From Coraliomargarita sp. (lineage in GTDB: Bacteria > Verrucomicrobiota > Verrucomicrobiia > Opitutales > Coraliomargaritaceae): a stretch of DNA of 39,605 bases. The position numbers and the translations under genes are program-made. The stretch's first letter is position 1. Each line of letters starts with the position of its first letter. The notes beneath the pieces are model-generated. The model was not told the DNA's origin. It saw only the letters and a program-made list of their open reading frames with translations, and made no database searches. The stretch lies in the NCBI GenBank assembly GCA_002699365.1, contig PAAN01000008.1, positions 11,247 to 50,851 of the forward strand. Reading direction: 5' to 3'. Below, one piece after another: positions 7,435 through 17,546 of this stretch.

Positions 7435-10400
7435 ATGATCATTAAAAACGCATTTTTAACTTTTTCGATTTTTTGGTCTCTAACAATTTTCGCAAGTCCT
7501 ATTAGCATTAAACTGCCTACTGGGTCTATCAATAAAGAATCTCTATGGATAGCTTTGGATGCCGACTCTAAGTTCGGTTCGACAGTTTTGACAGTGGATG
7601 ATAAAAGAGCTGTTTATCTACCATTTCAGGCAGATCTACTTGTCGAGATAGAGAAAAAGAAGGTTAAAACAGTAAAGAGATATAAGGATTACAAATGGAA
7701 TATAGAAGATACGTCGCACGTTTTAGTAGATTTTAATGCAGATAATATAGCCTTAAGCATAAAATCTCTTGAGGACGTAGATTGTATCCGTGCGGTTCAG
7801 TGGTTTCGTATAGATAAAAATAGCTCTCTCGCTAGTGGTCATAAAAGGGTATCTCGCTCTAATGTTGGCGATGTATATTTACCAAGCTATTATATCGTAC
7901 AGCCTTCTGGACTTCTTAAGATTAGAGGACCTTACGGGGAATTGAATGCGAAGCCAAATATATACCAACTCCTGCCTCGTTTGTTTGGAAATGAGAACCA
8001 AACGCGTAAATTAAACGGAACAATACATGAAAATGGCTGTGGGAAATTTAGCGATTTAAGTACTAAGGTATTAAAAAAACTAAAAGAGGATCATTATACT
8101 CATATTTGGCTAACCGGAGTTATACAACATGCTACGTCTACTGACTACAAGCAAGTTGGTCAAGATGCCGATGACCCAGATCTTTTGAAGGGAATAGCGG
8201 GTAGCCCGTATGCAATTCGGGACTACTTTGATGTTTGTCCTGATTTTGCTGATGATCCTGCTCTAAGGCTTGAAGAGTTTCGATCTCTTTCTGAACGAAT
8301 GCGGTCTTGTGGATTAAAGCTTATTATTGATTTTGTACCCAATCATGTAGCTCGAAGTTATTCCTCTGACATTTACCCCAATCTTGATTTTGGAAATAGG
8401 GACAGACGTAACCAGTTTTTCGCTTCAGATAATAATTTTTTCTATTTGACCACTGAAGTCACGAATGAGCATGGACCTCTACGGCTACCGACAGTGGATC
8501 ATACTACTGGCCGTATCGTTAGTTCAACTGCCCAAGTAGTTGGACGCGCAGATGGATACTTTTACCCGGAGCGTAAGAATGGGCGAGTAACTGGTAATAA
8601 TGTAGTTAGCTGGCAACCAGAATCGGGAGATTGGTATGAAACGGTTAAGCTTAACTACGGCTTTAATTTCATGAATCGTGAGGCTGTTTCTGAGTATCCG
8701 TCTGCAACAACGCCATCAAAAAGAATTCCGAATACTTGGAAAAAAATGGATGCAGTAATTGCGTACTGGCAAGAGATGGGTGTTGATGGGTTTAGGGTTG
8801 ATATGGCTCACCTAGTCCCGCCAGAGTTCTGGAAGTGGCTTTTACATCGTGCTCGTACTCGGCAGCCTGAAGTTTTTTTTATGGCGGAGGCCTACGAGGA
8901 TGATCCTGCTAAGGTGCCAAGTCATGAACCTACCCTTCAAAATGAGGGGGTTATGGTTTCTTTGTTAGATGCAGGATTTAATGCTGTTTATGATGATGCC
9001 ACTTACGATGTGCTTACAGATTTATATGAAGGGAGCGCTTGGGCTAATGATATGGATAGCCTAAATCAAAATATTAATCCTTTGTTTTTTGATCGCGCCG
9101 TTCGTTACGCAGAAAATCACGATGAGGTGAGATTAGCTAATCCTAGTACCTGGGGCTCTCAAGGTATGGCTGTTGGCCGTCCTGTAGCAGCAAGCTTATA
9201 TGGCCTTTCAAGGGGACCTATAATGGTATATCATGGTCAAAAAGTAGGAGAGCCTGCTATTGGTGCTGAAGGTTTTGGTGGCGACGATCAACGCACGACT
9301 ATTTTTGACTATTGGTCGATGCCAGAATTTAACAAGTGGTGGAATGGTGGACTTGTCGATGGCGCTAATCTTTCTGCGGAGCAGCGCACCTTGCGTTCTT
9401 GGTATGTTCGGCTTCTTAATGTGCTTAAAGAGCCTGCATTCACCACAGGCAATACAACTTTTTTAAATAATCTCAATATTGAGAATCCTTTTTATGGAAA
9501 AGTTGAGGACAGGGGACCGTCAGGCAAGTGGATGTATAGCTATTTACGTTCAGATATTCAAAGTGATTCGCACTTTTTAGTTTTGTGTAATTTCAGTTCA
9601 GATACTGACTTGCGTCACGTACGTGTTAGGCTACCTAATTCTGCATTAAGTGATCTGGGCATATCGAAGCTGTCATCTGCATGGGTTATTGTTGAACCTA
9701 GTCTAAACATTTCTAACTGCAGACCAATTGCTTACAAAGCGTCAGATGTAGATAGAGAAGGCTTATATTTTAAAAAAATTGAGTCACTTTCGGGTGAATA
9801 CTACCGAATTCGAGTAGTCGATGAATTGCCAGAGGATGTTATAATTGGAGCTAGCCTTCCACATGGAAATGCCTTTCTAGGTGCATTTCCAGTACTGCAT
9901 CTGGACTGCGGTGAATCCATAAAAATTGATCTTAGGCGATATGGAAATCCGGCGGATAGCCATTATTATTCAGTTAAATCGCCAGATGGAATTCAAGCAC
10001 GAATAGATAAACTAAATCATAAATTACATCTGCAGACTAATGATTCTGCAGTAGGAATTTACCGTATTAATCTTAGTTTAAGGCCCATCAATGAAAACAA
10101 GAGTTTAGTAGAAAGTACGATTACCGTAGCTGTTGCTAAACAAAAAAAATACAGATTTTCATTGAATGATTATGAGCATGCGAAGTCTGTGAATGTGGTT
10201 GGAGAGTTCAATAGTTGGAACTCGAGCACTGATAAAATGTTACGCACTATAGACGGTTGGAACTTAACTAAAGTGATTAGAAGTAATACGTTTGAATATA
10301 AATATGTGATTGATGGGCATTGGATAACGGACCCTGCAAACGATCAACGCGTTCCTGATGGACATGGTGGACACAACAGCTTTGCTGAAGTCAAATCCGA

Positions 10401-12183
10401 ATTAGGTACTAATAAGCCGTTTAATCTTTTTGTTGATAATATTGATAGTGACCACGTCATACTATCTGCTAGCGAAGAAATTAACTCCGTTTACGCGGAT
10501 GTATTTCCCAAATCCGGTGGATCGAAGAATCTCCCAGTAGAAGTTATTGGTAATACAGTGCGAGTTGATTTAAACGAGTACCAGTCTACTGGTTTCTTAG
10601 TAAGAGTTATCGCAAGCAGTTCTGATAATACTGTCTGCAAGCCTGCAATAATGTATGCCGGAAAGCCTAAAGAGGACATATGGCGTGATGACATTATTTA
10701 CTATGCATTTACGGATCGGTTTAGAGATGGTAATACCGCTAATTCTTATAAAGTAGAGAATGATAAAGTTGCAAATATAGCGAATTACCAAGGTGGAGAT
10801 TTTGAGGGAATATTTGCTGCTCTCAAAGATGGTTATTTTGACAGCCTTGGGGTTAATGTCATATGGCTTGCACCACTCAACCAAAACCCTGCAGAAGCAT
10901 GGCAAGAGTACCTCCCACCATACAGGTCTTATACCGGCTATCACGGCTATTGGCCGATAGCACGTTATGCAGTTGAGCCTCGATTCGGAAGCGCTGATTT
11001 TTTGCAACAGCTTGTCGATTCTGCACATCGTAATGGTATGAAAATACTGGCTGATTTAGTTCTTAAGCATGTGCATATTAAAAATCCTACGTTCACTGAA
11101 AAGCCGATGCTTTTTGGTGAGCTAATGTTAACAGATGGTACTAGGAATCTTCGCCGTTGGGATGAAAATCCATACACGACATGGTTTGAGCCATTTTTGC
11201 CTGCTTTTGATTTTCGTAATCCAGACAGTATTAATTATCTATTGAATGACGCTTTTTATTGGATCGATAAATATGGACTCGATGGCTACCGGCTGGATGC
11301 TGTAAAACATATACGTCCGGATTTTTGGTGGCGATTTCGTAGTCGAATGCGCGACAGTTTTCCTGATGAAACACATTATTTTGTTGGTGAAACTTTCGAA
11401 AGTCGTGATGGAATTTCTACATTTGTAGGTCCCAATATGTTAGATGGACAGTTTGATTTTCCTCTTTACGATACATTGATGGAGGTTTTTGGACTTGGCA
11501 CTGCAGGATTTGAAGAGATGGAGAATGCTTTGAGCCAGTCGGAAAAATTCTATGGTCGTACTACTTTGATGTCTCCACTTTTTGGTAATCACGACAAACC
11601 TCGATTTATGGCTTACGCCGACGGAGATCTACCTGATCCGAATCAATCTGATGAGGAGGAAGTTGGTTGGAGTAAAGTGATTCGAGTCGATAATGTTGAT
11701 GCATATGAAAAGTTAAAAATGGCGATGACTTTCATAATGACAATAGATGGAGTTCCTATGCTCTATTATGGTGATGAAATAGGAATGACGGGAGCCGGAG
11801 ATCCAGATAACCGCCGAATGATGCGTTTTAATGATTCACTGACCCACGAAGAAAAATCCGTAAAGGCTCATTTCTCTAAAGTTGCTAAGGCTCGACGAGA
11901 GCACCCCGCGCTTTATATGGGTAGCCGGCGAGCACTCACGCATACTGAAAAAAAATACGCTTATTTAAGAGCTTACGATAAAGACCGTGCCTTAATTCTG
12001 TTCAATCGCAGTAGCGAGGAGACTTCTTTTAAGCTCAATCTAAGCCCTGAGATAATCTCAGGAGAATTAACAGATATTATAAGTGGTAGAACAATAAAAG
12101 TTAGTAATGGAAGCATGGAAGTTACTATGAAGCCAAATAAATCGGCCTTGTACATCACTTCTGGAGGACAATATTTTGACTAA
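7435..12183 (+). CDS. Secreted bicatalytic amylase: GH13 - CBM48-like - GH13
   Basis: 1582 residues. Signal peptide 1-21 (SLTIFAS). The first GH13 domain (about 175-760) has DFVPNH 299-304, Arg454, nucleophile Asp456, acid/base Glu485, and NHDE with His562 and Asp563. A glycogen-binding, CBM48-like module covers about 903-985 (VNVVGEFNSWN, and FEYKYVIDGHW). The second GH13 domain (about 1085-1580) has DLVLKH 1207-1212, Arg1286, Asp1288, Glu1319 and GNHDK with His1386 and Asp1387. Both sets of three catalytic acids are intact, so both domains should be active on alpha-glucans. The usual region I Asn, a calcium ligand in many alpha-amylases, is Lys1211 in the second domain. It is first in a tight gene series and overlaps the next gene by 8 bp. 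Confidence 0.92.
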   Translation: MIIKNAFLTFSIFWSLTIFASPISIKLPTGSINKESLWIALDADSKFGSTVLTVDDKRAVYLPFQADLLVEIEKKKVKTVKRYKDYKWNIEDTSHVLVDFNADNIALSIKSLEDVDCIRAVQWFRIDKNSSLASGHKRVSRSNVGDVYLPSYYIVQPSGLLKIRGPYGELNAKPNIYQLLPRLFGNENQTRKLNGTIHENGCGKFSDLSTKVLKKLKEDHYTHIWLTGVIQHATSTDYKQVGQDADDPDLLKGIAGSPYAIRDYFDVCPDFADDPALRLEEFRSLSERMRSCGLKLIIDFVPNHVARSYSSDIYPNLDFGNRDRRNQFFASDNNFFYLTTEVTNEHGPLRLPTVDHTTGRIVSSTAQVVGRADGYFYPERKNGRVTGNNVVSWQPESGDWYETVKLNYGFNFMNREAVSEYPSATTPSKRIPNTWKKMDAVIAYWQEMGVDGFRVDMAHLVPPEFWKWLLHRARTRQPEVFFMAEAYEDDPAKVPSHEPTLQNEGVMVSLLDAGFNAVYDDATYDVLTDLYEGSAWANDMDSLNQNINPLFFDRAVRYAENHDEVRLANPSTWGSQGMAVGRPVAASLYGLSRGPIMVYHGQKVGEPAIGAEGFGGDDQRTTIFDYWSMPEFNKWWNGGLVDGANLSAEQRTLRSWYVRLLNVLKEPAFTTGNTTFLNNLNIENPFYGKVEDRGPSGKWMYSYLRSDIQSDSHFLVLCNFSSDTDLRHVRVRLPNSALSDLGISKLSSAWVIVEPSLNISNCRPIAYKASDVDREGLYFKKIESLSGEYYRIRVVDELPEDVIIGASLPHGNAFLGAFPVLHLDCGESIKIDLRRYGNPADSHYYSVKSPDGIQARIDKLNHKLHLQTNDSAVGIYRINLSLRPINENKSLVESTITVAVAKQKKYRFSLNDYEHAKSVNVVGEFNSWNSSTDKMLRTIDGWNLTKVIRSNTFEYKYVIDGHWITDPANDQRVPDGHGGHNSFAEVKSELGTNKPFNLFVDNIDSDHVILSASEEINSVYADVFPKSGGSKNLPVEVIGNTVRVDLNEYQSTGFLVRVIASSSDNTVCKPAIMYAGKPKEDIWRDDIIYYAFTDRFRDGNTANSYKVENDKVANIANYQGGDFEGIFAALKDGYFDSLGVNVIWLAPLNQNPAEAWQEYLPPYRSYTGYHGYWPIARYAVEPRFGSADFLQQLVDSAHRNGMKILADLVLKHVHIKNPTFTEKPMLFGELMLTDGTRNLRRWDENPYTTWFEPFLPAFDFRNPDSINYLLNDAFYWIDKYGLDGYRLDAVKHIRPDFWWRFRSRMRDSFPDETHYFVGETFESRDGISTFVGPNMLDGQFDFPLYDTLMEVFGLGTAGFEEMENALSQSEKFYGRTTLMSPLFGNHDKPRFMAYADGDLPDPNQSDEEEVGWSKVIRVDNVDAYEKLKMAMTFIMTIDGVPMLYYGDEIGMTGAGDPDNRRMMRFNDSLTHEEKSVKAHFSKVAKARREHPALYMGSRRALTHTEKKYAYLRAYDKDRALILFNRSSEETSFKLNLSPEIISGELTDIISGRTIKVSNGSMEVTMKPNKSALYITSGGQYFD
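12163..12167 (+). promoter_or_regulatory. Shine-Dalgarno site that fixes a TTG start
   Basis: GGAGG lies 8 nt before TTG at 12176, inside the 3' end of the amylase gene. It is one of the few clear ribosome-binding sites in the window, and it supports TTG as the start of the large TPR gene. Confidence 0.7.
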
Positions 12184-15100
12184 AAATTATCCGCTATTTT
12201 TTTTATCTTTTTTATTGGTTATCGTAGTATTGTTACCACTTAAGCCTTTATCTGCTGAGGCTCAGATAGTGAATTTTCCAGAGCTAAGCTTAGAAGACCT
12301 TGCGCAAAAAGTGGACGCTTTAGTAGGACATAATCCGGACGAAGCAATTGCGTATATGGTAGAAATTAAAATGCGCCTTACAAACTCTATGAGTGAGGAG
12401 TATCGTAATATTTATTGTGAAAATCTTTTTCGCTTAGGATTAACTCATATGAGTGCTTTTAAACAGTTTTCCGATGCTAAATGGCTATTAGGCGCAGTTC
12501 CTTTTTGGACAGAATTTTTGTCCGATTTTTTTAGTGATCCACGCCATTCTCTGGCAATGCTAAATCTAGGAGACTGCTATTACGGAGCAGAATGCTGGAG
12601 TGATGCAATGGATGTATATTTACACACACTTGATGTTTACTCCATGCAAATCGATTCAGAAGATTTGTTAGGAATTTTAGAGCGCATCTATCACGCTTCA
12701 AATTCTTCAGCCCGTGAGAATGAAGCTAAGAAAGTGCTGTGGAAATTTTTAGGTGAAAAATACAGTCATTCTATCCGTCTTTTTTGTTTGGAAGCCTTAT
12801 TTGATGACTCATTGAAGAATAATAACAACTCTGAGCTTTTAAAACTAGTAGGTATCATTAATGCCGATCCTTTATTTCGCTATAATATTGGCTTAAACAT
12901 ACGGTTATTGCACACTGGAGATAAATTTGAGGACGAAGAGCAATATTTAGAAGCGAGCCTTTTGTTTTCAATGGTTCTACCACTGGAAGTTTTATTATCT
13001 TCAGTAGAGGAGCGTCTTATTAGCAATGAAGAAAAAGCATTTTCTAATCGTTCCTATGGATTAAATGACAAAAATATAGTTAACAGTATTAATGATCTGC
13101 GAGCGAAGCGTATAGAACTTTTGGATGCCCCTAAATACTCGGCTAATTTGCATTGGCGCCAAGCTCGAGTTTTAGAATTAATGAATCGTAAATACGAGGC
13201 TTTCTTTGCTTATATGCGACTGATTGAAGAGTATTCAGATCACAAACAAATAGAGCAGTTTCATTACGCTACTTTTATTCAAAGCATCGAATGCGAATAT
13301 TTTCAAGAAGCAGTCACACTAGGAGAAAAGTACTTATTGGATCCATCTTACATACTATATGAAAAACCCATAGCTATTCATATGGCCGGTCTGTACAGTC
13401 GTTTTGGAGAGGTTGAAAAACTTTCACAATTAGCCGATAGCTTTCTCCATCGATTTCCTTTTGATAGAGTCGCAGCGCAAGTGTGTCACTTTCTTGGACA
13501 AGCCTTATTTACCAAAGGCATGGTAGATCGAATTGTTAACGATTTTCCGACATGGACAGCTGAATACCCGGATGGTGCTTTCGTAGACAGTGTTTATTAT
13601 TGGCTGGGAATGGCTAATTTATTTAAGGGAAATTTCCAGTCAGCATTGGGAGAGTTTGACTCTCTGTTACAAGCTCACCCTGGAAGTGTTTATGTTAAAG
13701 AGGCTGAGTTTCGTCGGGGAGTAGCTTTTTTTGGTATGAGTGAATACAACTTATCTAGAGAGGTATTTGAAGGATGGTTAGCCCAAGCTTATGAGCATCC
13801 GTTACTGCCAGAGGCGCATGTTTTCATGGGGGACTTAGATGCAATAGAAGCGAATATACAAAGTGCTCTAGAAAATTACCGTTTAGTAGAAAGTTACGGT
13901 GGTTCGCTATCTTTAATAGAGCATAGCTATTTTGAATCCAGTTCTTTACTAGTCGCCAATAAAAGATATCTAGAGCATGAAATTCTATTAAAGAAATTTA
14001 TAGATAAATATCCCAATTCAAAGTTATGTTCTGAGGCTATATTAAGGATAGCCGAGGGCGCTTTTGAGCGTGGAAATTTGGGTCAAGGATTTGAATATTT
14101 AAAAGAAGGCATTGAGCGCTTTGGCGATGAGAGTGATTCCGATCATATTGATATGTTGATGGATACTTGGTGGGAAATTGACTCTTCCATAAGAAAAGGT
14201 AATTTAGCTACAAACGCATTTATTAAAAGACTGCTTGGTGATGAAGAATTCAGAGCTAAGATGCTGTATAATCGTATAGAGCAGATACGCTATTTCGACA
14301 ATAATCCAAATCTTCAATTGGGTCTTAAAGAGTTGCTCACTCAGCGGCATCCTCTTTACAAGGCTCTATCTAAAAATACCTCCCAAGATTCTATTGCTAG
14401 ACCAGGTAGCACACTATCAATAGAGGATTTCCCATCATTGATTGCTGTAAGCGAATCGTTAGCGATACAATATAGTAAGTTGCCTAAGCTAAATGCGGAG
14501 GACTCTTTTCGTGCAATGCATGATAGAGCTATAGAGCGTAACAAAAAGACACTAGGTATGCGGCTATTACGTGTTCTTAACATTTATGCTGCAGAACCTG
14601 TAGATCCGAACATTTTTGATTCAAATATCGATGAAATCGCGAGTCCTGCAACACTCGCTTGGATCGCAGAAATAGAGTCGTGCTCTTACCCTGAACGTTC
14701 GATTGAACGCTTGCTAAAGTTAGTAACTAAATATCCACAAAATCCAGCTGCTGGAGATGCGTTATTTCTGTTGGGTCAATTGGAATTTAACCGGAGTAAT
14801 TATGATAATTCAGAAAAATATTATGCTAGGGTACTGGAGGAGTATTTTGAAAATGATGTAGCGCCAAGGGCTGCTATTGCGCGCGGAGATGCTCTTTGTG
14901 AGGCGAATCGCTACCAGGAAGCGATAACCGCTTACTCGTTAGTTCTTAATCAGCGAAATTGGAGGGGTGAGATTTGGGCGGAGGCTACATATAAGATCGG
15001 GCACTGTTTTGTTTTGAATCAAGACTATGCTAAAGCTCAGGGGTTATTTGAGCGCACATATCTAGGATTCAGTGGTTATCTCAACTGGGCGGGTCAAGCT

Positions 15101-15271
15101 GCACTAGCAAGTGGTAAACTACTTGAAGATTTAGAAGACAAAGAATCCGCACAACGTACGTATAGCTTTTTTATAAATTTGCCGCACGCCAAGGATTCGC
15201 CCCACTACGAAGAAGTATTATTAAGAATAGCTACTCTTTTAGATAATTATGAAAACATTCAATCGATCTAA
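12176..15271 (+). CDS. Large exported TPR-repeat protein
   Basis: 1031 residues starting at TTG, supported by a strong ribosome-binding site. Residues 1-29 form a signal peptide ending near LSAEA. The rest is almost entirely helical repeats. TPR-like pairs are clear around YYWLGMANLFKGNFQSALGEF (about 480-500), around residue 870 (AAGDALFLLGQLEF) and near 935 (YQEAITAYSLVL). Such arrays act as periplasmic protein-binding scaffolds, often beside TolQR/ExbBD motors. The TTG overlaps the amylase stop by 8 bp and the 3' end overlaps the next TPR gene by 23 bp, so translation is probably coupled. No enzymatic domain is seen. The precise role is unknown. Confidence 0.8.
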   Translation: MTKNYPLFFLSFLLVIVVLLPLKPLSAEAQIVNFPELSLEDLAQKVDALVGHNPDEAIAYMVEIKMRLTNSMSEEYRNIYCENLFRLGLTHMSAFKQFSDAKWLLGAVPFWTEFLSDFFSDPRHSLAMLNLGDCYYGAECWSDAMDVYLHTLDVYSMQIDSEDLLGILERIYHASNSSARENEAKKVLWKFLGEKYSHSIRLFCLEALFDDSLKNNNNSELLKLVGIINADPLFRYNIGLNIRLLHTGDKFEDEEQYLEASLLFSMVLPLEVLLSSVEERLISNEEKAFSNRSYGLNDKNIVNSINDLRAKRIELLDAPKYSANLHWRQARVLELMNRKYEAFFAYMRLIEEYSDHKQIEQFHYATFIQSIECEYFQEAVTLGEKYLLDPSYILYEKPIAIHMAGLYSRFGEVEKLSQLADSFLHRFPFDRVAAQVCHFLGQALFTKGMVDRIVNDFPTWTAEYPDGAFVDSVYYWLGMANLFKGNFQSALGEFDSLLQAHPGSVYVKEAEFRRGVAFFGMSEYNLSREVFEGWLAQAYEHPLLPEAHVFMGDLDAIEANIQSALENYRLVESYGGSLSLIEHSYFESSSLLVANKRYLEHEILLKKFIDKYPNSKLCSEAILRIAEGAFERGNLGQGFEYLKEGIERFGDESDSDHIDMLMDTWWEIDSSIRKGNLATNAFIKRLLGDEEFRAKMLYNRIEQIRYFDNNPNLQLGLKELLTQRHPLYKALSKNTSQDSIARPGSTLSIEDFPSLIAVSESLAIQYSKLPKLNAEDSFRAMHDRAIERNKKTLGMRLLRVLNIYAAEPVDPNIFDSNIDEIASPATLAWIAEIESCSYPERSIERLLKLVTKYPQNPAAGDALFLLGQLEFNRSNYDNSEKYYARVLEEYFENDVAPRAAIARGDALCEANRYQEAITAYSLVLNQRNWRGEIWAEATYKIGHCFVLNQDYAKAQGLFERTYLGFSGYLNWAGQAALASGKLLEDLEDKESAQRTYSFFINLPHAKDSPHYEEVLLRIATLLDNYENIQSI

Positions 15272-16319
15272 ATACTATCTATTAGCTTTCCTATTTTTTG
15301 TGGTCTGCTTACCGCTTAACGCAATTGAATTACTAGTAGAGCTTCATTATCCCACAAGGACGGATGAAGTTTTACTAACCGGAATTGATGGAAATTTTCT
15401 AGTCTTTCGACCGAAGGGGCAGGATGATGGAGGACGTGCTTATTTGGATATTGAAGATTTAAAAAGGCAGAAAGTAACTATTAATTACCTATTATCAGAG
15501 CAGTTTTATAAAGGTATAGAAAGGCTTAATGAGAATCGACCAATCCAAGCATTACCACTTTTTGAAGCCGAGGCAGGTCAATTATTAGAATATAATATAC
15601 TCAGTAAGTTGCCTGGTAATTATTTGTCTACGGTCTTGCCTTATATGGATGCGTTGCAGCAAAGCCGAAATTGGAATCGACTTGTCGCACTAATAGTTGA
15701 GATACCTGTAGCAGATAGTCCTACCGAGATTGTTGAAAAAGTAGGAGACGTAGCATTCGCGCTTCATGCGCAGAAGCGTTTTGAGGATTTAGACATAGTA
15801 CACAAAAAAATAATCAGCATACCAGAGCTTGCACCGGAGCATGTTGCCAGTATTTTTGATATCGCTAACTCATGGCGACTGGCCAAAGAATATCAAAAAG
15901 CTTATGACGTTTATCGTTTAATCACTGCAAATGGGAGATTTTTAAACCATCCTTCCGTATTATGGGCAGCTTATTGCGGCTTTTATTGCTTAGGTAATGA
16001 TAGTCTCGAAAAAATTTATTCTAAGCTTCCTGAAATAGATGCTGGGCAAGCGTATTTTTCTCTTAGGAGATTGCTAGATACTCGCTGGTATCTACAACTA
16101 GGCGATTATCCTTCAGCAATGCGGTATGCTGCACAAGGTAAGGTTTATGCCAACGCAACCGAACCGTGGTATCCCGAACTCATTCATACGCTTGCTGTCT
16201 TGTATACAAATATGAATTTAGTCGATGAAGGTTCGCTTGCTCATAGCGAAGTTTCTGCAATTTTTCCAAATAGCCGATGGGCTAAAAAAAGCCTTCAATT
16301 ATTGAAGGATCAGAAATGA
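15249..16319 (+). CDS. Exported TPR-like protein
   Basis: 356 residues. Signal peptide 1-25 (YYLLAFLFFVVCLPLNA). A short N-terminal beta region of about 50 residues (VLLTGIDGNFLVFRP) precedes a helical TPR-like solenoid covering most of the rest. It overlaps the upstream large TPR gene by 23 bp and ends 10 bp before exbB. Its position between a TPR scaffold and the ExbB/ExbD genes suggests a periplasmic accessory of that motor, which is inference from operon structure only. I do not recognise a named family. Confidence 0.75.
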   Translation: MKTFNRSKYYLLAFLFFVVCLPLNAIELLVELHYPTRTDEVLLTGIDGNFLVFRPKGQDDGGRAYLDIEDLKRQKVTINYLLSEQFYKGIERLNENRPIQALPLFEAEAGQLLEYNILSKLPGNYLSTVLPYMDALQQSRNWNRLVALIVEIPVADSPTEIVEKVGDVAFALHAQKRFEDLDIVHKKIISIPELAPEHVASIFDIANSWRLAKEYQKAYDVYRLITANGRFLNHPSVLWAAYCGFYCLGNDSLEKIYSKLPEIDAGQAYFSLRRLLDTRWYLQLGDYPSAMRYAAQGKVYANATEPWYPELIHTLAVLYTNMNLVDEGSLAHSEVSAIFPNSRWAKKSLQLLKDQK

Positions 16320-16329
16320 ATAACCTAAT

Positions 16330-17103
16330 ATGAATAATATAATTACAAAACTTCAATTAGCACCGATCTATGTGTTCGTAGTAAGTATGGTGCTTTGTTG
16401 CACTAGTTTGAGCGCAGAAGTGATAACTAGCCTAGAACCAGATAGCACTGAAAATTCGGTCACTTTATGGACACTTTTTAAGCAGGGTGGTTGGGCGATG
16501 TATCCCTTACTGGCTTTTTCAATAGCGCTTGTTGGTTTAGCGGTATATTGTTTATTTCTTATCCGAGATTCTCGATTCACACAACCGGAAGCCCTCGACG
16601 ATCTAAAGATAGCTGTGCAAACCGGTGACTATGAAAAATGCCTCGACGCGTGCGAAAACAATGAAGGCTACATGACGGAAATTCTTTCCATTGCTTTTGA
16701 GACTATTGGTGAGGGGCACCGCTCTGTGAACGATATCAATGAAGCCATGGAAGAACGAGCAAGTAAGATTTTGGCGAAGCCACTAGTTTTCGTCCAGTAT
16801 CTTCAAGTTATAGCTTCGATTGCACCCATGATGGGCTTGCTTGGTACGGTTAGCGGCATGGTTAAGGCCTTTCGCAATATTGCTTCCCAGGGTTTAGGAA
16901 AGCCGGAGCTACTCGCAAATAATATTTCTGAGGCACTGGTAACTACTGCTAGTGGTCTACTGATAGCTATTCCAGCTCTAATGGCATATTTCTACTTTAA
17001 AAATAAATATCTAACGGCTTCATCAGGAGTTTATGAACAGCTCGGATCAATGACGCGAATGATGTCGAAAGAAGGCATGCTTACAGATAACTATAATCGC
17101 TGA
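16330..17103 (+). CDS. exbB: MotA/TolQ/ExbB proton-channel family protein
   Basis: 257 residues. An N-terminal signal-like segment (about 10-30, ending LSAEV) precedes the first true membrane helix near 55-75 (GGWAMYPLLAFSIALVGLA). The conserved C-terminal block PMMGLLGTVSGMVKAFRNI (about 175-195) and the next helix (SGLLIAIPALMAYFYF) are diagnostic of ExbB/TolQ. With ExbD it should form an inner-membrane, proton-driven motor that energises an outer-membrane process. It is followed by two exbD-type genes. ExbB rather than TolQ is preferred because no tolA, tolB or pal is nearby and the neighbours are for glucan use. Confidence 0.9.
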   Translation: MNNIITKLQLAPIYVFVVSMVLCCTSLSAEVITSLEPDSTENSVTLWTLFKQGGWAMYPLLAFSIALVGLAVYCLFLIRDSRFTQPEALDDLKIAVQTGDYEKCLDACENNEGYMTEILSIAFETIGEGHRSVNDINEAMEERASKILAKPLVFVQYLQVIASIAPMMGLLGTVSGMVKAFRNIASQGLGKPELLANNISEALVTTASGLLIAIPALMAYFYFKNKYLTASSGVYEQLGSMTRMMSKEGMLTDNYNR

Positions 17104-17126
17104 AGTACTGATTATACTCGGATCTT

Positions 17127-17540
17127 GTGAAACCCCAACGCCATACTGAAGAAGGTAATGATCTTCCGGATCTGACTCCGATGATCGATATCGTTTTCCT
17201 ACTTATTGTATTTTTCATGACAGTGGCTACGTTACAGGTGCAAGAGTTAATAGAGATAGATGTACCTATTGCTGCTGATGCTGTCATTCCGGATGATCGC
17301 AGCGCTAGAGCAGTAGTAACTATTCAGAATGATGGCGCCTTGTTTTTTGGTTCACAGCCAATCAGTATCGATGACTTATCCGCTTATGTAGAGCAGGCTA
17401 GAGAAGCCGACCCAAAGCTTAAAGTGTATATTCGTGCTGACGCTAAAGTTCCCTTTAAGAATGTCCGCAAACTCTTTTCAGTTGCTGCAGAAGTAGGTGT
17501 GCAAAACGTAATTTTTGCTAGCTTTCAGAGTAACAAATAA
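17127..17540 (+). CDS. exbD: ExbD/TolR-family protein, first copy
   Basis: 137 residues from a GTG start. The cytoplasmic N-terminus leads to LTPMIDIVFLLIVFFM, with the essential membrane aspartate at residue 21, followed by a periplasmic domain of about 95 residues. ExbD proteins pair with ExbB and transmit proton-motive force to TonB-like partners. It lies 23 bp after exbB and 6 bp before the second copy. No good ribosome-binding site is visible; GTG is chosen because the protein then begins at the usual distance from the transmembrane segment. Confidence 0.9.
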   Translation: MKPQRHTEEGNDLPDLTPMIDIVFLLIVFFMTVATLQVQELIEIDVPIAADAVIPDDRSARAVVTIQNDGALFFGSQPISIDDLSAYVEQAREADPKLKVYIRADAKVPFKNVRKLFSVAAEVGVQNVIFASFQSNK

Positions 17541-17546
17541 AGTCAT

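Noticed and set aside
10597..11028. 143-residue minus-strand frame inside the bicatalytic amylase
   Set aside because: It is antisense to the second GH13 domain, including its first strands, and shows no family features; it is a shadow of the real gene.
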